The translations under genes were made by a program, and so were the position numbers. Below the pieces are notes generated by a model. The model searched no databases. It was given only the letters and a program-made list of their open reading frames with translations, and was not told the origin of the DNA. Shown in pieces: positions 9,509-18,781 of a DNA stretch of 46,863 nucleotides. Origin of the DNA: Bacteroidetes bacterium GWA2_40_15 (GTDB taxonomy: Bacteria; Bacteroidota; Bacteroidia; Bacteroidales; VadinHA17); contig MENI01000062.1 in assembly GCA_001768195.1 (NCBI GenBank), positions 873 to 47,735 on the forward strand, written 5' to 3'. The stretch's first letter is position 1, and each line of letters opens with the position of its first letter.

Positions 9509-9735
9509 ATGGGGAGACGGGGAGAGTGGGAGACTGGGCGAGGGGGAGATGGAGCGACTGAGCGATGGGGAGATTGAAGGGCGAAACGGCACAACGGCAC
9601 AACGGCACAACGGCGCAATGGCAGGAATTGAGGGAAGGTGGTTCCCCTCCTGGGAGAGCCTGTCCCGACTCAGCGGGAGGCCAGGGGTGGGTTTCCGTGG
9701 AAGACAAAAGACAAAAGATACAAGACAAAAGTGAG
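9509..9735. repeat. composite intergenic repeat block
   Basis: The 257-bp spacer after the DoxX fusion is made of simple-sequence blocks. First comes a purine-rich GGGAGA-type stretch (9509-9582). Next is a tandem octamer CGGCACAA at 9587, 9595 and 9603, continued by the variant CGGCGCAA at 9611. Then there is a G/C-rich palindromic stretch with CCCCTCC and GGGAGG (9640-9690), and last an ACAAAAG repeat (9703-9731). Short open frames here are low-complexity artefacts. The octamer recurs in opposite orientation at 16504-16551 and the purine block resembles 33513-33540. Confidence 0.8.
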
Positions 9736-9765
9736 TTAAGAAACTATAAATAAAATTCAACTTCC

Positions 9766-9981
9766 ATGAAAACAAAAGCCGCAAGGGAGATTGAAAATTC
9801 GATGAATAAGAATCCCAATAACAGGAAAGGTATTTTCTATTTCAACAGAAAGGATTACAGGCTGATCGTACCTAAAAACAATCCTTACCTTGGATGGACA
9901 CTTAACTTTGCCAGTCCGTATACATACCTGTTTCTGGCTTTCTTATTCGCTCTTGTACTGGCTTTCCAATTCCTGCTTTAG
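9766..9981 (+). CDS. small DUF5808-like membrane protein
   Basis: 71 residues. The middle (FYFNRKDYRLIVPKNNPYLG followed by WTLNFASPYTY) matches the short DUF5808 motif, in which a tyrosine/phenylalanine-rich hairpin precedes WTLNFA. A single hydrophobic helix ends the protein (about 50-71, LFLAFLFALVLAFQFLL). DUF5808 modules are small membrane-associated domains of unknown role. The gene sits 36 bp before the GH78-like gene and on the same strand, so it could be the first gene of that operon. ATG start; there is a second ATG 12 codons in, so the N-terminus is uncertain. Confidence 0.65.
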   Translation: MKTKAAREIENSMNKNPNNRKGIFYFNRKDYRLIVPKNNPYLGWTLNFASPYTYLFLAFLFALVLAFQFLL

Positions 9982-10017
9982 CCAAAGATATTATTAATAA
10001 TTCAAGCTGATTCCACT

Positions 10018-12414
10018 ATGCACCCACCAAGAATTATTTTGCAGTTTGCCTTCATCCTGCTTTTTACTGCTAATTCATTTTCACAGGATGTTGATTGGAA
10101 AGCGCAATGGATCATGCACCCAGGCGTTCAGCCTCAGCAACATGCTGTAATCCTGTTCCGCAAATCATTTGATCTGCTGTCAAAACCAGACAGGTTTGTT
10201 ATACATCTGTCAGCTGATAACCATTACAGGCTTTTCGTTAACGGAACATACATCCAGCGGGGACCGGCCAGGGGAGATCTTTCACACTGGTTCTTCGATA
10301 CAGTCGATATTGCTGAATTTCTTAAACATGGTAAGAATTCAATTGCCGTTGAGGTTGTTAACTGGGGACCAAAACGTTCATTCACTTTTTTCTCTCAGAT
10401 GACATCCTTCATAATGCAGGGAAAAACTGAAAATGAGAATGTCGTGAATACATCAGGAGGAAGCTGGAAATGCTTTCACAACAGGGCTGTAAATGATATT
10501 AACATTGAATGGATGACTGACCGCAGTACTATTGATTTCGGCCTTTATGTAGGCAATCCGACTGACAGTGTAAGAGCGGAATTATACCCGTGGGGATGGG
10601 AAACTCCGGGATATGATGACAATTCATGGCTGCCTGCCAAATGGTGTGATATATCGGGAGGCAGAGGCAAACAGTTTGCCGGAGGAATACTCTACAGCGG
10701 CGGTAAAATGCTGATCCCCAGACGAACTCCCATACTCAGTGAAAAGAAGAGCCTCTTTTCAGAAGTTAGAAGGATGACAGGAATTGAAATGAGTAATCTC
10801 TTTATATTGAATAAAGGCAGCCTTATAATACCTCCCGGCAAAAAAGTAACAGTTCTTATTGACAACGGAGTGGAGACTATGGGTTATCCGGAGATGGTTG
10901 TGAGCAGGGGAAAAGATTCATGGATCAGGGCAATGTATGCCGAAAATATGATTGTAAACAACAAATCGCCGAAGGGTAACAGGAATGATATTGAAGGTAA
11001 AAGGATGGTCGGTATCAAAGATGTTTTCATTTCTGACGGTGGAAAAAGCAGGCTTTTCAAGCCGACTTACATCAGGGCTTTCAGGTTCATCCAGCTCGAT
11101 ATTGAAACTAAAGATGAACCTCTTACAATCAACTCTTACTACAATGTTGAATGCAAAGCCTCTGTTGAGCTCAGGGCTTCATTCAAAACGGGGAACACTG
11201 ACTATGACTGGATAATGGATGCAGGGTGGAGAACCATCAGCATCTGCGCACAGGATATGCTTTTATCAGATGCTGCCTATGAGCAGATGCAATATACAGG
11301 TGACTCAAGAGTGCATAATCTTTCACTTCTCACTCTTTCAGGCGATGACCGGCTGACACGTAATTCGCTTATCCAGTTTGATCAGTCGAGGATTCCCGAG
11401 GGGCTTACCTATGCATGTTATCCAAATCCTTTTCACCTGATCATCCCCTCCTATTCCCTGATATGGATCGATCAGGTTCATGACTATATGATGTGGAAGG
11501 ATGACAGAAAGTTTATTTCAGGATTCGAAACGGGAATAACCAATGTCATTGACTGGTTTGAAAACAAAAGACAGACCAACGGACTGATCGGTAAAATGGA
11601 ATGGTGGGGAGCTTTAGCCTGGCCACGGTATTATAAAAACGGAGAACCTCCGGATATATATAACGGCAATAACACTCTGTATACACTGCATTATGCCTAT
11701 ACTCTGAGGCATGCTGCTGAGATTTTCAGGTTCCTTGGTAAAACTGAAAAAGCAGTTTCATATTCTGAGAGGGCTGATGAGATATGTGCAGCTGTAAACA
11801 AACTATGCAGAAATTCCGATGGCAATTACACGGAATCAATTGAAAATAAACAGGTAAGCCAGATCACAAATATCATGGCTGTCCTGGCCGAAGCCGTGAA
11901 AGGGGATGATGCACTTAAGCTTATGACTTCTCTGCTTGAACCAAAAGACTGGTTCGGACAGGCTGATCTTTTTCTGCATGTTTATCTGTTCGAAGCCATG
12001 AATAAAACAGGACTGCAGGAATACTTTTCACAAGAGCTTTCAGAATGGCGCCTTATGAAAGAAAGAGGTCTGACAACTTTCGTTGAGGTTCCTTTGGAAT
12101 GGGGTGAAGAAAATCAAAGATCGGAATGCCATCCATGGAGCAGTTCACCTAATTATTTCTTTTTCAGAACAGTATGCGGTATACGTCCGGTGACTCCCGG
12201 GCACCGTGAAATTGAAATTGCCCCCTCTTTCGGCAACCTGAGCAGGATTAATGCAATTTACCCTCATCACCTCGGGAATATTGAATTCAACCTGACAAAG
12301 AAAGGAACGGGTGTGGTGGGCGAAATCGCTCTGCCTTCAGATATGAAAGGTGACTTTATCTGGGGATCAGAAAAACTCTCTCTTAAAGCTGGAAAACAAA
12401 AAATAAACTTATGA
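10018..12414 (+). CDS. GH78-like alpha-L-rhamnosidase
   Basis: 798 residues with a signal peptide (about 1-22). An N-terminal carbohydrate-binding beta-sandwich typical of bacterial rhamnosidases is at about 40-150 (LSADNHYRLFVNGTYIQRGP). An (alpha/alpha)6 catalytic barrel follows at about 390-720; the acidic segment SDAAYEQMQYTGDSR is where GH78 places its general acid. ECHPWSSSPNYFF with GIRPVTPG near 705-735 is the conserved end of the barrel before the C-terminal beta-sandwich. The expected reaction is removal of terminal alpha-L-rhamnose from pectic or glycoconjugate material in the periplasm or at the surface. The last four bases overlap the next gene (ATGA), so the two are translationally coupled. 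GH78 itself versus a related six-hairpin family is not settled. Confidence 0.8.
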   Translation: MHPPRIILQFAFILLFTANSFSQDVDWKAQWIMHPGVQPQQHAVILFRKSFDLLSKPDRFVIHLSADNHYRLFVNGTYIQRGPARGDLSHWFFDTVDIAEFLKHGKNSIAVEVVNWGPKRSFTFFSQMTSFIMQGKTENENVVNTSGGSWKCFHNRAVNDINIEWMTDRSTIDFGLYVGNPTDSVRAELYPWGWETPGYDDNSWLPAKWCDISGGRGKQFAGGILYSGGKMLIPRRTPILSEKKSLFSEVRRMTGIEMSNLFILNKGSLIIPPGKKVTVLIDNGVETMGYPEMVVSRGKDSWIRAMYAENMIVNNKSPKGNRNDIEGKRMVGIKDVFISDGGKSRLFKPTYIRAFRFIQLDIETKDEPLTINSYYNVECKASVELRASFKTGNTDYDWIMDAGWRTISICAQDMLLSDAAYEQMQYTGDSRVHNLSLLTLSGDDRLTRNSLIQFDQSRIPEGLTYACYPNPFHLIIPSYSLIWIDQVHDYMMWKDDRKFISGFETGITNVIDWFENKRQTNGLIGKMEWWGALAWPRYYKNGEPPDIYNGNNTLYTLHYAYTLRHAAEIFRFLGKTEKAVSYSERADEICAAVNKLCRNSDGNYTESIENKQVSQITNIMAVLAEAVKGDDALKLMTSLLEPKDWFGQADLFLHVYLFEAMNKTGLQEYFSQELSEWRLMKERGLTTFVEVPLEWGEENQRSECHPWSSSPNYFFFRTVCGIRPVTPGHREIEIAPSFGNLSRINAIYPHHLGNIEFNLTKKGTGVVGEIALPSDMKGDFIWGSEKLSLKAGKQKINL

Positions 12415-14096
12415 AAAGAAATTTAAAAGTACTGATCCTTTTCGCATTAATGCAGATTTTGAGCAGTGTTTATCTCTTTTGTCAGCAATCGGTTAAAACC
12501 TGGGATGTATTCGAGGTAACACTAAAGTCTTCGGATACTCCGCAAAATCCTTATGTTAACCTTCTATCTCAGGGCAAGACTGCTCATGTTACCGCTATCT
12601 TTACCGGAGCATCGGGTGAGTGTACCGGACAAAAAATTACAGTTCCCGGATTCTGGGACGGAAATGATACCTGGAAGATCAGGTTTGCTCCTACCCTGGC
12701 AGGCACATGGAATTATCAAACCAGCTCGGCTGACAGAAAAATGAATAATAAAAAAGGTCAGTTGTCTGAAAATTCATGGAGTGAAGAGGAGAAGAAGCAG
12801 GTTCCCACAAGAAGAGGATTCATTGTTGTAAATAATAGTGAAGTGAGAAAAGGCAGATATTTTACCTATTCCGATGGCACTCCCTGCCTCTGGATTGCAG
12901 ATACCTGGTGGGACTGGACAAACCGAAGGATAAAATTCGAATCATTCACCAGACTGGTTGATACCAGAGTTGAACAGGGATATAACATAGGCCAGCTATT
13001 CTTTGCAGGAAACGGATGGGGAAAGGAGAGTTCACTTCTTGATGAAACCTACCAGATTCCTGATATTGAGCAGATAAGGAAGGTTGAAAAAATGATAGAA
13101 TATGCCAATTCGAAAGGCATGACAGTATGGATACATCCCTGGTGGAGCCGTGAAGGAATTGACAAATCAATAGGTGAAGAAAATTTTATAAGGTGGTGGA
13201 GATATGTTATCCACAGATTACATGCATATAATGTAATATGGGTACTTGCAGGGGAGTATAATATGTACAATAATGGCGGATTTCCTCCGGAATTCTGGAA
13301 CAGGCTCGGAGAAACTATTAAAACTGAGGATCCCTATCAAAGAATTGTTGGCGCTCACCCGACTCCTCCCATGTGGGAAGGTGGAGCAGATGCCCCACAA
13401 TGGTCAACAGCTGAGGCATTGCATAATCAGAAGTGGCTCGATTACAACCAGAGCCAGACAGGTCATGCCAGATGGTGTAACGAATTAACTCCTGAGATTA
13501 TAACCAGAGCTTATAATATGACTCCTGCAAAACCGGTTGTTGTAACGGAACCCTGGTATGAATTCATAGATGGTAACCCGACTGCAATGGATATACGCTT
13601 CGGAGCATGGAGCGCTGTAATGTCGGGAGCTGCCGGACAAACTTACGGAGGAGGCCATATCTGGAGGGTACACCTACCTGAGCGTCCGACCGATGTTGGT
13701 TCCTGGCCAATGGATACAAGTCTGAAAACCAATACAATGATCTACCCCGGAGCCATATCGGTCGGTTTTATGGGCAAGTACCTGAGGCAGATCGAATGGT
13801 GGAAACTGGAGCCTCATCCTGAACTTGTACTTGAAAATCCATCAAATTATTGTCTTGCAATTCCCGGCAAAGAATATCTGTTTTATCTGAGGTACGGCGG
13901 CGCTGTGAAAATCGATCTCCGTTCAGTTCCACCATCAGCAATATTTGAATACAAATGGACTGATCTTGTAAACAGTGAAGATTCCAGGAAAGGAACAATT
14001 AAGGGCGGAACTGTTGTTGAAATAAAATGTCCTGAGGATTATCCTGGTACTGTAAATTTCAAAGACTGGTTATTGCATTTAAAATCAATAAAATAA
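12411..14096 (+). CDS. DUF5060/DUF4038 glycosidase (apiosidase-like TIM barrel)
   Basis: 561 residues: signal peptide (about 1-25); DUF5060 beta-sandwich (about 30-105, beginning WDVFEVTLKSSD); a DUF4038-type (beta/alpha)8 barrel (about 140-440) opening with GRYFTYSDGTPCLWIADTWW; and a small C-terminal beta domain. Candidate catalytic acids are the Glu in VIWVLAGEYNMY and the Glu in KPVVVTEPWYEF, positioned like the acid pair of clan GH-A enzymes. DUF4038 includes GH140 apiosidases, but this protein has Glu where the clearer apiosidase at 39117-40520 has Asp, so the substrate may differ. It is coupled to the rhamnosidase gene upstream (4-bp overlap) and followed after 10 bp by a deacetylase. 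Confidence 0.8.
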   Translation: MKRNLKVLILFALMQILSSVYLFCQQSVKTWDVFEVTLKSSDTPQNPYVNLLSQGKTAHVTAIFTGASGECTGQKITVPGFWDGNDTWKIRFAPTLAGTWNYQTSSADRKMNNKKGQLSENSWSEEEKKQVPTRRGFIVVNNSEVRKGRYFTYSDGTPCLWIADTWWDWTNRRIKFESFTRLVDTRVEQGYNIGQLFFAGNGWGKESSLLDETYQIPDIEQIRKVEKMIEYANSKGMTVWIHPWWSREGIDKSIGEENFIRWWRYVIHRLHAYNVIWVLAGEYNMYNNGGFPPEFWNRLGETIKTEDPYQRIVGAHPTPPMWEGGADAPQWSTAEALHNQKWLDYNQSQTGHARWCNELTPEIITRAYNMTPAKPVVVTEPWYEFIDGNPTAMDIRFGAWSAVMSGAAGQTYGGGHIWRVHLPERPTDVGSWPMDTSLKTNTMIYPGAISVGFMGKYLRQIEWWKLEPHPELVLENPSNYCLAIPGKEYLFYLRYGGAVKIDLRSVPPSAIFEYKWTDLVNSEDSRKGTIKGGTVVEIKCPEDYPGTVNFKDWLLHLKSIK

Positions 14097-14106
14097 CCAC
14101 AATAAC

Positions 14107-14961
14107 ATGAAAATAAAACTAATTACCATCCTGCTTCTGATAGTCAGTAACTACATCAGCTGCCAGACAACGGGCGAAATCAAGCTTCTTGTTCGCGGCG
14201 ATGATATAGGTTCATCACATACAGCTAATGTGGCATGTATAGAATCCTACAAAAACGGGATCATGCGGTCGGTGGAACTGATGGTTCCCGGGCCATGGTT
14301 TCCTGAAGCAGTAAGATTGCTTAATGAAAATCCCGGTTTGGATGTTGGTGTACATCTTGTTATTACTAGTGAATGGAACGATATAAAATGGCGTCCCCTC
14401 ACCTGTTGCCCCGGCATTGTTGATAAAGACGGCTATTTCTACCCGATGATATGGCAACGGGAAGATTTTCCAAAAGGGACAGCACTTAAAGATGCTCCAT
14501 GGAAGCTTGATGAAATAGAAAAGGAATTCAGGGCACAGATAGAGATGGCAAAAAGACATGTTCCGCATGCTAGTCATGTAAACTGCCATATGGGCTGCGG
14601 GAGTTGCTCTCCCGAAATAGAAAATCTCATCAAAAGGCTTGCTAAGGAGTACGATCTTAATGCTGAACCATCGGAGCACGGTTATAAGTATATCTCACTG
14701 TGGAAACGGGAAGATACAACTGCTGATGCCAGGATAGCTTCCGCAGTAAAAATAATCAAAGAGCTTAAACCAGGCAAGTACCTTTTTATTGATCATCCGG
14801 GACTTGACACCCCGGAGATGAGAGCCATCTGGCATACCGGTTATGAAAATGTAGCTGCCGACCGTGATGCAGTGACAAAAGTCTTTACAAGCAGTGAAGT
14901 AAAAAAGGCTGTTTCTGAAAAAGGTATTAAGCTTGTATCATATAGAGAGTCATCAAAATAA
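14107..14961 (+). CDS. exported ChbG/HpnK-family carbohydrate deacetylase
   Basis: 284 residues. The YdjC/ChbG/HpnK fold is recognised from LLVRGDDIGSSHTAN (Asp32-Asp33, metal/catalytic), LDVGVHLVIT (His83) and SHVNCHMG (His ligand near 153). The family removes N- or O-linked acyl groups from oligosaccharides such as chitobiose. Unlike cytoplasmic ChbG this one carries an N-terminal signal (about 1-20, with a Cys at 19 that is not a classical lipobox), so it acts outside the cytoplasm. It lies between two DUF5060 glycosidases on the same strand, implying that it removes substituents so that the neighbouring glycosidases can work. The substrate is not known. Confidence 0.82.
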   Translation: MKIKLITILLLIVSNYISCQTTGEIKLLVRGDDIGSSHTANVACIESYKNGIMRSVELMVPGPWFPEAVRLLNENPGLDVGVHLVITSEWNDIKWRPLTCCPGIVDKDGYFYPMIWQREDFPKGTALKDAPWKLDEIEKEFRAQIEMAKRHVPHASHVNCHMGCGSCSPEIENLIKRLAKEYDLNAEPSEHGYKYISLWKREDTTADARIASAVKIIKELKPGKYLFIDHPGLDTPEMRAIWHTGYENVAADRDAVTKVFTSSEVKKAVSEKGIKLVSYRESSK

Positions 14962-14977
14962 AAATAAAAATAAGAAC

Positions 14978-16477
14978 ATGATCAGGGTAAAACTACTATT
15001 TATTACGGCAATCATTATAATTGCTAATACTCTAAAAGCCAACACAGTTGAGCAGTATTCAGTTCACGAAATCGAACTTAAAGGTCCTGTTTCAGGTAAT
15101 CCATTCATTGATGTAAAATTATCTGCGGAATTCAGATTTCTTAACCGGACAGTTTTTTGCGAAGGCTTCTATGACGGCGATGGGATCTATAAAATCAGGT
15201 TCATGCCTGATATACCGGGGGACTGGACATATATAACAAAAAGCAATATTAAAGAGCTTGATAAAAAGAAAGGAAGCTTTTCCTGTACAGCAGCTTCCGG
15301 CAATAATCACGGACCTGTAAAAGTCCGTAATGTATATGATTTCGGATATGCAGATGGCAGGCCTTTCTATCCTGTTGGCACAACATGCTATGCCTGGGTG
15401 CATCAGCCTGATGAACTTGTTAACCAGACACTTGCATCTCTGGCAAAAACCAGGTTCAATAAGATCCGAATGACTGTGATGCCCAAGGATTACGATGTGT
15501 ATATAAATAATGAACCTCCCTTCTACCCCTTTGAAGGTTCGAAAGAGAAAGGCTGGGATTTTAACAGGCCGAATCCGGAATTCTTCAGGAATTTTGAAAA
15601 GAAGATTCTTGAATTGCAGAAGCTTGGAATTGAAGCTGATGTAATACTCTTTCATCCTTATGACAATGGTCACTGGAACCTCGATAAAATGAACCGGGAA
15701 CAGGCAGCTTTTAACCTGAAATATCTTATTGCACGCATAGCCTCTATCCGCAACGTCTGGTGGTCAATGGCAAATGAATATGACATCCTGAGAAAAACAG
15801 ATGAAGAGTGGGAAAAATACTTCAGGATAATTCAGGAATCTGATCCTTATCAGCATCTCTGCAGCATCCATAACGGGATGGAGTGGTATAATCACTCAAA
15901 ACCATGGATAACTCATCTGAGTATCCAGACTGCCTACCTTCAGGATATACAGGACTGGAGGGAGCTATACAATAAACCTGTTATTATTGACGAATGTGTT
16001 TATGAAGGCAACATTCCTAACGATTGGGGGAACCTGACAGCTGAGGAGATGATGAACAGGTTCTGGATTTCATATTGCAGGGGAGCATACTGCACACATG
16101 GAGAGACTTACATCCATCCGGAGAATATTCTGTGGTGGTCAAAAGGAGGTAAATTATATGGTAAGAGTGCTGAAAGAATAGGTTTTCTGCATAAGATAAT
16201 GACCGAAACTCCCGCTGAAGGTGTTTATCCCTTCCATAATACATGGAACAAAGAGACATATCTTATAAAGGAAAAAGAATTTTACCTTTATTATTATGGC
16301 AACAGCCAGCAGGCTAAAGCCAGACTCTACCTGCCAAAAGATGTTAAATTCAGGCTTGAGGTAATAGATGCATGGAACATGACTGTCACTCCTGTTAACG
16401 GAGAATTCAGCGGAATGACAGAGATCCCTTTACCAGGAAAACCGTATATTGCTGTCAGAGCAATAAAAGTAAAATAA
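14978..16477 (+). CDS. DUF5060 glycosidase with clan GH-A-type barrel (DUF5605/DUF4038-like)
   Basis: 499 residues from the ATG at 14978, chosen over an upstream ATG at 14933 because it starts the signal peptide directly (MIRVKLLFITAIIIIANTLK) and removes an Asn/Lys-rich leader that overlaps the previous gene. A DUF5060 beta-sandwich (about 25-95, VHEIELKGPVSGNPF) precedes a (beta/alpha)8 barrel. The pair NVWWSMANEYDIL (Asn-Glu acid/base) and KPVIIDECVYEG (nucleophile Glu) is the classic retaining clan GH-A arrangement. A small C-terminal beta domain follows. Exported, with unknown glycan substrate. Same operon as the deacetylase 16 bp upstream. Confidence 0.82.
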   Translation: MIRVKLLFITAIIIIANTLKANTVEQYSVHEIELKGPVSGNPFIDVKLSAEFRFLNRTVFCEGFYDGDGIYKIRFMPDIPGDWTYITKSNIKELDKKKGSFSCTAASGNNHGPVKVRNVYDFGYADGRPFYPVGTTCYAWVHQPDELVNQTLASLAKTRFNKIRMTVMPKDYDVYINNEPPFYPFEGSKEKGWDFNRPNPEFFRNFEKKILELQKLGIEADVILFHPYDNGHWNLDKMNREQAAFNLKYLIARIASIRNVWWSMANEYDILRKTDEEWEKYFRIIQESDPYQHLCSIHNGMEWYNHSKPWITHLSIQTAYLQDIQDWRELYNKPVIIDECVYEGNIPNDWGNLTAEEMMNRFWISYCRGAYCTHGETYIHPENILWWSKGGKLYGKSAERIGFLHKIMTETPAEGVYPFHNTWNKETYLIKEKEFYLYYYGNSQQAKARLYLPKDVKFRLEVIDAWNMTVTPVNGEFSGMTEIPLPGKPYIAVRAIKVK

Positions 16478-16503
16478 CAGAATGTATCTAATACCGTACA
16501 CCC

Positions 16504-16551
16504 TTATGCCGTTGTGCCTTTGCGCCGTTGCGCCATTCTGCCTTTGCGACA
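16504..16551. repeat. octamer repeat TTGTGCCG-type
   Basis: Six consecutive eight-base units: TTATGCCG, TTGTGCCT, TTGCGCCG, TTGCGCCA, TTCTGCCT, TTGCGACA. TTGTGCCG is the reverse complement of the CGGCACAA octamer tandem at 9587-9618, so the same repeat family occurs twice in opposite orientation in this window. It fills the 88-bp gap before the isomerase gene. Confidence 0.85.
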
Positions 16552-16565
16552 AATAAAAAATTAGT

Positions 16566-17477
16566 ATGGCAACAAGAAAAGAGTTTCTTTCAATAATTGG
16601 AATCGCAGGCATCGGAACTATGATGTCAGATAAGATGAATTCGCCTTCAGCATATCCTGAAACGAAATTCAGGTTCTGTCTGAATACGTCAACCGTCAGC
16701 AAAAAACCGCTTGATATAATACGTTATATCGATATTGCAACCGAGGCAGGGTATGATGGTATTGAGATATGGATAAGGGACCTGAAACAGTATCTCGATT
16801 CAGGGAAAAAGGCTGCAGAATTAAAGAAATATCTTACAGATAAAAACCTGACTGTAGAAAATGCTATCGGATTCGCTCCATGGTTAGCAGACAGGGAATC
16901 AGGATTCAGGCAGATGAAGGAGGAGATGGAGATGGCAGCAGCTATAGGGGGTAAAAGAATAGCAGCACCTGCATCCGGAGTAAAAGGAGATAAACCTCTT
17001 GACCTCTTTATGGCAGGTGATCGTTACCGTGAATTGCTTCAGCTGGGAAGGGAAACCGGTGTTATGCCTCAGTTTGAGTTCTGGGGAGCCTCAGATGTAC
17101 TGTGGCATATAGGCCAGGCACTTATGATAGTGGCTGTTGCAGGTGATAAGGATGCAAGGATACTGCCGGATGTTTACCATATGTTCAGAGGAGGTTCTTC
17201 GTTTGATACCCTGAAAATGATTGACGGATCACTGATCGAGATCTTCCATTTCAATGATTATATCTCTTCCAAACCCGGGAAGGAACAGAATGATTCCGAC
17301 AGGGTTTATCCGGGTGACGGAGCGGCTCCGTTCAAAGAAATAATCTCAAGGCTGAAGATGATGGGCGGGGAAAAGGTTCTTTCACTCGAACTTTTCAATG
17401 AAACTTACTGGAAGGAAGATCCTGTATCAATAGCTAAAACAGGTTTAAAAAAAATGAAGTCTGTTTCAATCCTATAA
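16566..17477 (+). CDS. sugar phosphate isomerase/epimerase (xylose isomerase-like TIM barrel)
   Basis: 303 residues. The N-terminus (ATRKEFLSIIGIAGIG) resembles a Tat signal with a degenerate RK pair. The barrel holds all four usual metal ligands: Glu in MPQFEFWG, Asp in ILPDVYHMF, His in IEIFHFNDY and Glu in LSLELFNETYW. Members isomerise or epimerise free or modified sugars. Probably exported, which fits the preceding secreted glycosidases. Same strand as that run but separated from it by the octamer repeat. Convergent with the hexokinase gene, with a 17-bp gap. Specific substrate unknown. Confidence 0.82.
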   Translation: MATRKEFLSIIGIAGIGTMMSDKMNSPSAYPETKFRFCLNTSTVSKKPLDIIRYIDIATEAGYDGIEIWIRDLKQYLDSGKKAAELKKYLTDKNLTVENAIGFAPWLADRESGFRQMKEEMEMAAAIGGKRIAAPASGVKGDKPLDLFMAGDRYRELLQLGRETGVMPQFEFWGASDVLWHIGQALMIVAVAGDKDARILPDVYHMFRGGSSFDTLKMIDGSLIEIFHFNDYISSKPGKEQNDSDRVYPGDGAAPFKEIISRLKMMGGEKVLSLELFNETYWKEDPVSIAKTGLKKMKSVSIL

Positions 17478-17494
17478 AATAAACAAAAAAGATT

Positions 17495-18781
17495 TTAATC
17501 TATCAGTGCAGCCAGTGCAGCTCCTGTCAGACTCGACTGAGCTACTTCGGCAAACTCAATATACCTCTTATTATCTCCGGAGAGGTATTCATTTAAGTAT
17601 GCACCAAATCTGTTCCTGAAATTGTGAAGATTATAGAACGTTGTTCCCTCAGCTGTTATCAGAACGGGTCTTTCGGGAGACTTTCCCTTGCCGCATTTAA
17701 GAATAACTGACGACATACTTCCTGCAACAAGCTTTGCAGCCCGATCTATTAATGCACCAATTATATATCTGCAACTATCAGCATCATTACAATTCCGGAT
17801 TGACTCCACAAGAGGATGTCCCTGAGCAATCTGTCGCGCTACATATGAATTTGCATCCCACGAAGGTAATTCAGATAAGTTAATGATTGCTTCAGCTGTC
17901 TGGTTCGAAAACACACCTTCCTTTGCCGCTGCTTTGAGAACAAACAGGGTTAACCCTCCAAAATAGCCTCCCGAGAACATCTTTTCAAACTTATAGCTGC
18001 CAGGATCGGTTGTTGTGTTATCAAACAGAATATCAAGATCAGTTTGCGGAGGTCTTCTGAAATCACCCGATTCAATATTAATTATCTGACTTCTCTCCGG
18101 GTTTAGTCCGGGTTTCTTCAGGATATTACAATTTCTTTCGATATAGCATGTATTTGTACCTGTTCCAAGGATATATCCGATAAATGAATCATATGATCTC
18201 CCGATAGAGGCCGATTTACCTGCCAGCAGTGTGGCAACTGTATCATTGAGTAATACTATCTTTTTATTGGGTGTTCCCAGAGTTTCAAGCAGATTTTTAC
18301 CTATTAACTGCCCATGGACATCAGGCGCCTGAACCTCCTTACAGAACTTTATCAGCCTTCCGTCCCTGTTTGGAAGAATCTCTGTGGGGTATGAAAAACA
18401 GAATCCGATGCGCTCTACCCTTGATGCAAGAAAGTCAATATAATCAGCAACAGTGGTGAAGAACTCTTTGCTGCTGATTTCTCCTTCAAGTCCTGGCATT
18501 TTGTAATTAACAGTATCACTGACATCCAGACAACCTGATTCAGAGATAGTTACAATCGAAGCTCTGAAATTCGTACCACCGGCATCAATAGCCAGAACAG
18601 GTGTATCAGTCAGAAAGTCGTTCTCAGCTTCTATATATGTAGGTATCATCCGTAGTGCTCCCTCCTTCCCTTCAAGACCGGAAATCATATCATCGGTGAA
18701 TACCCTGACAAGATCCACCATATCAATATCTGAGGTCCTTAATCTATGGTCTCTCAGAAAGTCTTCTGCTTTCTTTATCAT
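17495..18781 (-). CDS. hexokinase (eukaryotic-type fold family)
   Basis: 428 residues, cytoplasmic. Hexokinase signatures in order: LAIDAGGTNFRASIV (phosphate-1 loop), RIGFCFSYPTEI (sugar-binding), KIVLLNDTVATLLAG (catalytic Asp), GYILGTGTNTCYIE (phosphate-2) and PVLITAEGTTFYN (adenosine). Length and motifs fit the long hexokinase family found in Bacteroides rather than the ROK glucokinases. It phosphorylates hexoses with ATP. The ATG overlaps the deoC stop (ATGA), so it is the downstream partner in a deoC-hexokinase operon. Confidence 0.9.
   Translation of the reverse strand: MIKKAEDFLRDHRLRTSDIDMVDLVRVFTDDMISGLEGKEGALRMIPTYIEAENDFLTDTPVLAIDAGGTNFRASIVTISESGCLDVSDTVNYKMPGLEGEISSKEFFTTVADYIDFLASRVERIGFCFSYPTEILPNRDGRLIKFCKEVQAPDVHGQLIGKNLLETLGTPNKKIVLLNDTVATLLAGKSASIGRSYDSFIGYILGTGTNTCYIERNCNILKKPGLNPERSQIINIESGDFRRPPQTDLDILFDNTTTDPGSYKFEKMFSGGYFGGLTLFVLKAAAKEGVFSNQTAEAIINLSELPSWDANSYVARQIAQGHPLVESIRNCNDADSCRYIIGALIDRAAKLVAGSMSSVILKCGKGKSPERPVLITAEGTTFYNLHNFRNRFGAYLNEYLSGDNKRYIEFAEVAQSSLTGAALAALID

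Noticed and set aside
9509-9735. CRISPR array
   Set aside because: The repeated units are contiguous octamers without spacers of constant length, and no cas gene is in the window.
9474-9784. Several open frames on both strands in the spacer after the DoxX fusion
   Set aside because: They are translations of octamer, purine-rich and ACAAAAG repeats; the products are low complexity and overlap each other in three frames.
14215-14679. 154-residue minus-strand frame
   Set aside because: Antisense shadow of the ChbG-type deacetylase gene, whose motifs and signal peptide are on the plus strand.
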